Part shown: positions 4,574 through 7,319 of the stretch, in pieces
How the letters are laid out: each line of letters begins with the position of its first letter
Numbering within the stretch: position 1 is the first letter of the stretch
From: BOG-1112 sp964635325
Lineage (GTDB): Bacteria; Bdellovibrionota_B; Oligoflexia; Oligoflexales; Bog-1112
Direction: 5' to 3'
NCBI GenBank assembly: GCA_964635325.1
Contig: CAZWOL010000092.1
Coordinates: 1 to 7,319, forward strand
Length of the DNA: 7,319 nucleotides
The notes under the pieces: generated by a model
The model's database searches: none
Told to the model about the DNA's origin: nothing
Seen by the model: the letters and a program-made list of their open reading frames with translations, nothing else
Made by a program: the position numbers and the translations under genes

Positions 4574-6877
4574 TTAGGGTTTTTTAAATTCATCTCTACA
4601 GTTTGCAATAAATGTATGAAGGCCCTTACAATACCAGCATTCTGGGTTTTTATCAGGGTGAGTTTTGGTCGAAGCTGCTTTTAGAGCTGAATTAACAGTA
4701 GCTAGGTTCTGTTTTAATATCGCCTCTAACTGTGATTTGCCTATTGCAGAAGCTAGAATAGCGTCTAAATTTTTAACATGTTCTTTTAAATAGCTAGTAT
4801 GTGCTAATAGAAAATTACGACACTCTATTCTATTCTGTTCTGACTTTGACTTTATATATTGCTTTTCCTTATTATTGTCTAATATGGGTTCGCCAGTCAT
4901 CTTATCAGATGCGTATTGCATATTTGTCGTGAAGTCTTTTCGACATCCTATTCCGTCGTAGATATAAGTTGAATCAGGACACTTATCAGCGATTGTTAAA
5001 AGACGACAGCTATTTTTAGCTTCTTCCCATATTTTATTCGAATCTCTGTCACACACTTCCTTTGGGGTTTCGCAACGTTTTCCGATCCGGCGTGATCCTG
5101 TGAAAATTTTATCACAGTCATCATGTTCTTTCTTTTCTGCTGGAGTCAAACATTTATTATCAATCTTATCCCAACTGTTCTCATCAGCTAAGCATCGGCC
5201 TTTGGCGTCTTTACATCCACCTTTGTATATTTCAAATTCTTTCCCTTTGGCATCGCATCGTTTTTTTTGAGACTCGCATCCGATTCCATGATGCCATGTT
5301 CCCTTTTCTTCTTCACATGTATCACGCGCATCGTTCTCTGTAAGGCATCTTTGTTCTCTCCACATGGTATTACAATTTTTTTCTTCCGCACTTTTACATT
5401 TATAATTACCGCTTTCAAAATCGATCTCCCAAGAGGAGTCTTGCTGTTTAAAACATTTTTCTTTATTCATGCATTGTTCGTCATGCCAAACGTTGTTTGT
5501 ATCTTCTAAACAAACATCCTTTTTAGACTTACAATGAGAGAGGCTAGAGTCATATCGTCCGCCATGAGATGTGCAGAATTCTTGCTGGGAAAAACACTTA
5601 CCTTCATTCCATATAGCGTTTTTTGTTTTCTTACATTTTTCCTTACGTGTGATGCACTTATTGATATTCGTATCTGAGCTGTCAAAATACCAAATGAGAC
5701 GTCGATCTGAACAAGTCCGTTCATTGACATTTTTTAGAGCTTTAGGAAAATGTGGGTAACACACAAAGAGACCATCATCCTTTTGCACGCAACCGTTTTG
5801 AGTATTGCAGGAGATGTTTTTAGCATTAGTAGCAGTTGGAAGTGAATATGCAAATCCGTTGTAATGCAATTCATTATCTTTTAGGAAGCAGTTCTCACCG
5901 CTGAGATGGCTTACTCCTTCTAAGGAGTTTGTGTGGTCTGCGTTTCCAGATATAGGCCAACATTTTGCATCCGATGCACTGCTCATAGCGCAGATCGTTT
6001 TATCGTCGCGAGAAATCTTTAAGATTTTGTCGCCCTGAGCCATCTTTTGAAAGGTTTCACTTTCTTTAGAGTTGATTTTTGCTTGGTGAACGGAACCAAA
6101 TTTATTAAGCGTGTAAATAGTATCTTTTGTAGTAACAATTTGGAAAATATCTGTGGTGTCTTGGATATTTTTTTTCTGATCTTGATAGCAGCTTAGATGG
6201 TTGTTATTAGTAATTACACAAGCGTAATTACTAGATAGGCGCACGGTTCGAACATTGTTCAAGGGACCAGGCAAATGATGAAATTTTGGTTTTTGAGTAT
6301 TATCTCCAGTGTCCAATTCGTAGCAATGAACGGTCCCCTCTTTTTTGACTAGGCATAGATCGGTACTGTGGTCAGCAGCGTGCCTGGCATCGAAGTCGAT
6401 GACATCTGTTTCGTGAAGAATGCTTTTTTCTTCGCTAATACACTGCAAGACGGAATTTTCTAGTGAGCACAAAACATCATCAAGGCTAAGCAGATTACGG
6501 CTCAAAAAGTTGATGCCTGCAAGTGGTGTTGGTGGAGTTTGAGTTGGTTCTCCTCCGGTTGGGGTTTGGGTCTGTCCTCCTCCGGTTGGGGTTTGGGTCT
6601 GTCCTCCTCCGGTTGGGGTTTGGGTCTGTCCTCCTCCGGTTGGGGTTTGAGTTGGTTCTCCTCCGGTTGGGGTTTGGGTCTGTCCTCCTCCTCCTCCTCC
6701 TCCTTTGGTTGGAGTTTGAGTTGGTTCTGTAGGTATCTCAGGTGGATTTTTTCTATCATTCTCTGATTTGCTGGAAAAAAATGGCAGGTTACAAGAACTG
6801 AGTCCAATAGAGATGATAAAGATACCCACAAGGGCATTAAGCCTTTGAGAGAGTATAAAACTTCTTGAAATACGCAT
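4574..6877 (-). CDS. Multidomain Cys-rich lipoprotein: repeat tether, RCC1-like propeller, Cys repeats, J-like C-terminus
   Basis: A 767-residue protein. ATG 6877 is chosen over 6988 because AAGGTG lies 5 nt upstream and it yields a proper lipoprotein signal: MRISRSF, a hydrophobic core and the lipobox LSSC with C29. Residues 50-118 are a Thr/Gln/Pro/Gly tandem-repeat tether with a Gly7 run (59-65). Residues 130-375 hold seven hairpin-like segments, most with C-x9-C pairs (137/146, 175/185, 220/230, 296/306, 363/373; one at 254-264 lacks both Cys, one at 330 lacks the second), as in RCC1-like CAL-x-DG-x-V-x-CW propellers of myxobacterial-type proteins. Residues 389-645 hold 24 Cys in about 12 C-x(3-13)-aromatic-x(4-10)-C units. 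Residues 670-767 are helical and carry H740-P-D-K-N. It is probably anchored in the outer membrane, possibly at the surface. Its AT content is higher than its neighbours'. Function unknown. Confidence 0.85.
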   Translation of the reverse strand: MRISRSFILSQRLNALVGIFIISIGLSSCNLPFFSSKSENDRKNPPEIPTEPTQTPTKGGGGGGGQTQTPTGGEPTQTPTGGGQTQTPTGGGQTQTPTGGGQTQTPTGGEPTQTPPTPLAGINFLSRNLLSLDDVLCSLENSVLQCISEEKSILHETDVIDFDARHAADHSTDLCLVKKEGTVHCYELDTGDNTQKPKFHHLPGPLNNVRTVRLSSNYACVITNNNHLSCYQDQKKNIQDTTDIFQIVTTKDTIYTLNKFGSVHQAKINSKESETFQKMAQGDKILKISRDDKTICAMSSASDAKCWPISGNADHTNSLEGVSHLSGENCFLKDNELHYNGFAYSLPTATNAKNISCNTQNGCVQKDDGLFVCYPHFPKALKNVNERTCSDRRLIWYFDSSDTNINKCITRKEKCKKTKNAIWNEGKCFSQQEFCTSHGGRYDSSLSHCKSKKDVCLEDTNNVWHDEQCMNKEKCFKQQDSSWEIDFESGNYKCKSAEEKNCNTMWREQRCLTENDARDTCEEEKGTWHHGIGCESQKKRCDAKGKEFEIYKGGCKDAKGRCLADENSWDKIDNKCLTPAEKKEHDDCDKIFTGSRRIGKRCETPKEVCDRDSNKIWEEAKNSCRLLTIADKCPDSTYIYDGIGCRKDFTTNMQYASDKMTGEPILDNNKEKQYIKSKSEQNRIECRNFLLAHTSYLKEHVKNLDAILASAIGKSQLEAILKQNLATVNSALKAASTKTHPDKNPECWYCKGLHTFIANCRDEFKKP
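6530..6736 (-). repeat. 27-bp minisatellite coding for the TQTPTGGGQ tether
   Basis: The plus-strand core GGTTGGGGTTTG recurs at 6557, 6584, 6611, 6638 and 6665, exactly 27 bp apart, with degenerate copies near 6530 and at 6707. In the lipoprotein frame each unit encodes nine residues, TQTPTGGGQ or TQTPTGGEP. The unit length is a multiple of three, so gain or loss of copies keeps the frame and only changes tether length. The last interval (6665 to 6707) is 42 bp because of an expanded Gly run. Copies are nearly identical, suggesting recent expansion or homogenisation. Confidence 0.9.
6683..6703 (-). repeat. (TCC)7 trinucleotide microsatellite = seven GGA glycine codons
   Basis: Seven uninterrupted TCC triplets on the plus strand read as seven GGA Gly codons in the lipoprotein frame (residues 59-65), followed on the plus strand by TTT (Lys58). 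Slippage would change the poly-Gly length without frameshift. The same TCC motif occurs two to three times within each 27-bp unit, so this run probably grew from one such unit. Confidence 0.85.
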
Positions 6878-6882
6878 AAATA

Positions 6883-6888
6883 CACCTT
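6883..6888 (-). promoter_or_regulatory. Ribosome binding site that fixes the lipoprotein start
   Basis: AAGGTG on the minus strand lies 5 nt before ATG 6877. The longer in-frame start at 6988 would put 37 residues, including a second hydrophobic stretch, ahead of a complete lipoprotein signal sequence, and has no comparable site. The shorter start is therefore preferred. The same AAGGTG core precedes the amidotransferase-like gene at 276. Confidence 0.7.
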
Positions 6889-7028
6889 GAGATACTAGAA
6901 AATGGCCAAAATATAGATACGAGAGAAATATATTAAAGTGGAGTGCGCATTTTGTATAGGTCATTTTGATCAGGCGCGGAGTATGCACGCCAGGTCAAAA
7001 ATCTGGAGCGTATATGCTTTTGAAAGTT

Positions 7029-7076
7029 TTGACTGACAAGGCCTTCAAGTTATACAACTTGAAGCTGTATTGGTCG
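7029..7076. promoter_or_regulatory. Perfect 9-bp palindrome overlapping promoter-like hexamers on both strands
   Basis: CTTCAAGTT (7043-7051) and AACTTGAAG (7056-7064) form a perfect inverted repeat with a 4-nt centre. On the plus strand TTGACT (7029-7034) and TATACA (7051-7056) are 16 nt apart (5/6 and 4/6 matches). On the minus strand TCGACC (7076-7071) and TATAAC (7053-7048) are 17 nt apart (4/6 and 5/6). The palindrome thus covers both -10 elements, as an operator for a dimeric regulator would. The minus-strand promoter would give the lipoprotein a leader of about 160 nt. No T-run follows the hairpin, so a terminator is unlikely. Confidence 0.4.
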
Positions 7077-7132
7077 ATTTATACTCATGTTTTGTGCTGT
7101 TCCGAAGGTGTCTGTAAAGGAGTTTGACCAGG

Positions 7133-7279
7133 TTATTTTCCACAGCCTGAGTTTCCGCAACCTGAATTTCCACAACCCGAATTGGCTCCCAATTTGGTAG
7201 AGTCTTCTACCTCCAGGGATCTTATGGCATCTTCGCAAAATTCAGGACTGTCTGCTGGCAGTTGAAGACTGAAGATAGC
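7133..7279 (-). pseudogene. Short open frame ending in three NSGCG repeats; start codon missing
   Basis: On the minus strand a frame is open for 48 codons from 7279 to the TAA at 7133-7135. It reads AIFSLQLPADSPEFCEDAIR, then an acidic stretch (SLEVEDSTKLGA), then three copies of NSGCG and a final Lys. An acidic leader followed by a Gly/Cys-rich repeat tail is the layout of some ribosomally made modified peptide precursors, but no maturation enzyme is visible in the window. There is no ATG, GTG or useful TTG start: TAG (7282-7280) and a TGA lie just upstream. The ATG at 7289 is in the next frame and reads MNLGYLQ; losing one base near 7280 would join it to this frame. It is either a broken gene, a sequence error, or uses a non-standard start (ATC 7276 or CTG 7261). 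The complementary strand frame reads FPQPE three times and also lacks a start. Confidence 0.4.
7139..7183. repeat. Three tandem 15-bp repeats
   Basis: Plus-strand units of the form TTTCC(A/G)CA(A/G)CC(T/C)GA(A/G) occur three times back to back. All differences between copies fall at third codon positions of the minus-strand NSGCG frame. They are equally synonymous in the plus-strand FPQPE frame, because the third positions of these two frames face each other; the pattern therefore suggests past coding selection but does not tell which strand codes. Confidence 0.8.
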
Positions 7280-7319
7280 CTAAATTCATAGACACGCAGA
7301 ACCGATAAAATAAAAACAG

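Larger units (their letters stand above)
6878..7132. other. Intergenic leader region of the lipoprotein gene
   Basis: This stretch lacks a convincing gene. Apart from the palindrome and the ribosome binding site listed separately, it is AT-rich between 6880 and 6950, with TATATT-like words but no matched -35 elements. A further Shine-Dalgarno-like AAAGGAG lies at 7116-7121 on the plus strand, without a long frame behind it. An open minus-strand frame of 62 codons crossing 7050-7238 (Trp/Arg/Lys-rich) appears to be a by-product of the 15-bp repeats. Confidence 0.5.

Noticed and set aside
4544..4590. Intrinsic terminator for the plus-strand operon using the T-run at 4580-4585
   Set aside because: No stem directly precedes the T-run, and it encodes Lys codons of the convergent lipoprotein gene.
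6530..6736. CRISPR array
   Set aside because: The 27-bp periodicity has no unique spacers; units are contiguous, in frame and coding.
6502..6885. Long frames in the tether array on both strands with periodic Pro/Glu/Lys, Trp/Gly or Leu/Gly composition
   Set aside because: The 27-bp repeat keeps every frame periodic. Only the lipoprotein frame continues with a signal sequence, start site and structured protein.
6878..6988. N-terminal extension of the lipoprotein to ATG 6988
   Set aside because: It would place 37 residues before a complete lipoprotein signal peptide and has no ribosome binding site; ATG 6877 has AAGGTG.
7050..7238. Minus-strand 62-codon frame rich in Trp, Arg and Lys
   Set aside because: Its TTG start lacks a ribosome binding site, and its periodic WKFRLRKLRLWK stretch is explained by the 15-bp repeats read in another frame.
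7133..7260. Plus-strand FPQPE-repeat peptide as the true gene
   Set aside because: TGA at 7125-7127 closes the frame upstream, and no ATG, GTG or TTG start precedes the repeats. The minus-strand reading seems more gene-like, though synonymous changes cannot decide between them.

Overview
The window looks like chromosome of a Gram-negative bacterium with an outer membrane: it encodes an LPS-type glycosyltransferase (GT9, heptosyltransferase-like), a Sec-exported SurA-like protein and a large lipoprotein. The gene mix and the style of the proteins recall Bdellovibrionota/Oligoflexia or other delta-type lineages, but I cannot place it firmly from sequence alone.

Left part (1-542, minus strand): a two-gene unit. 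A small Cys-containing protein (279-542) is followed after 2 nt by the N-terminal 92 residues of a class I glutamine amidotransferase-like protein that runs off the left edge. A divergent intergenic region (543-707) with a GC-rich hairpin separates it from the rightward genes.

Central part (708-4543, plus strand): six closely packed genes, probably one or two operons: HIT-family hydrolase, type I mannose-6-phosphate isomerase (ManA-like), a 65-residue protein of unknown function, an exported protein with only the N-terminal part of SurA, a RimI-like GNAT acetyltransferase that starts within the previous stop codon (ATGA), and a GT9 heptosyltransferase-like enzyme 1 nt further on. Mannose phosphate supply, an exported chaperone-like protein and a sugar transferase together suggest envelope/LPS biogenesis, with HIT and RimI as housekeeping passengers.

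Right part (4574-7319, minus strand): a 767-residue lipoprotein convergent with the GT9 gene and visibly AT-richer than its neighbours. It has a lipobox, a Thr/Gln/Pro/Gly tandem-repeat tether (27-bp minisatellite plus (TCC)7), a seven-hairpin RCC1-like region, about 12 Cys-aromatic-Cys repeats with 24 cysteines, and a C-terminal helical segment carrying an HPDKN J-domain-like motif. Upstream lie a perfect 9-bp palindrome overlapping promoter-like hexamers on both strands and, beyond it, an open minus-strand frame ending in three NSGCG repeats with no usable start codon. This right part holds the most unusual material in the window.
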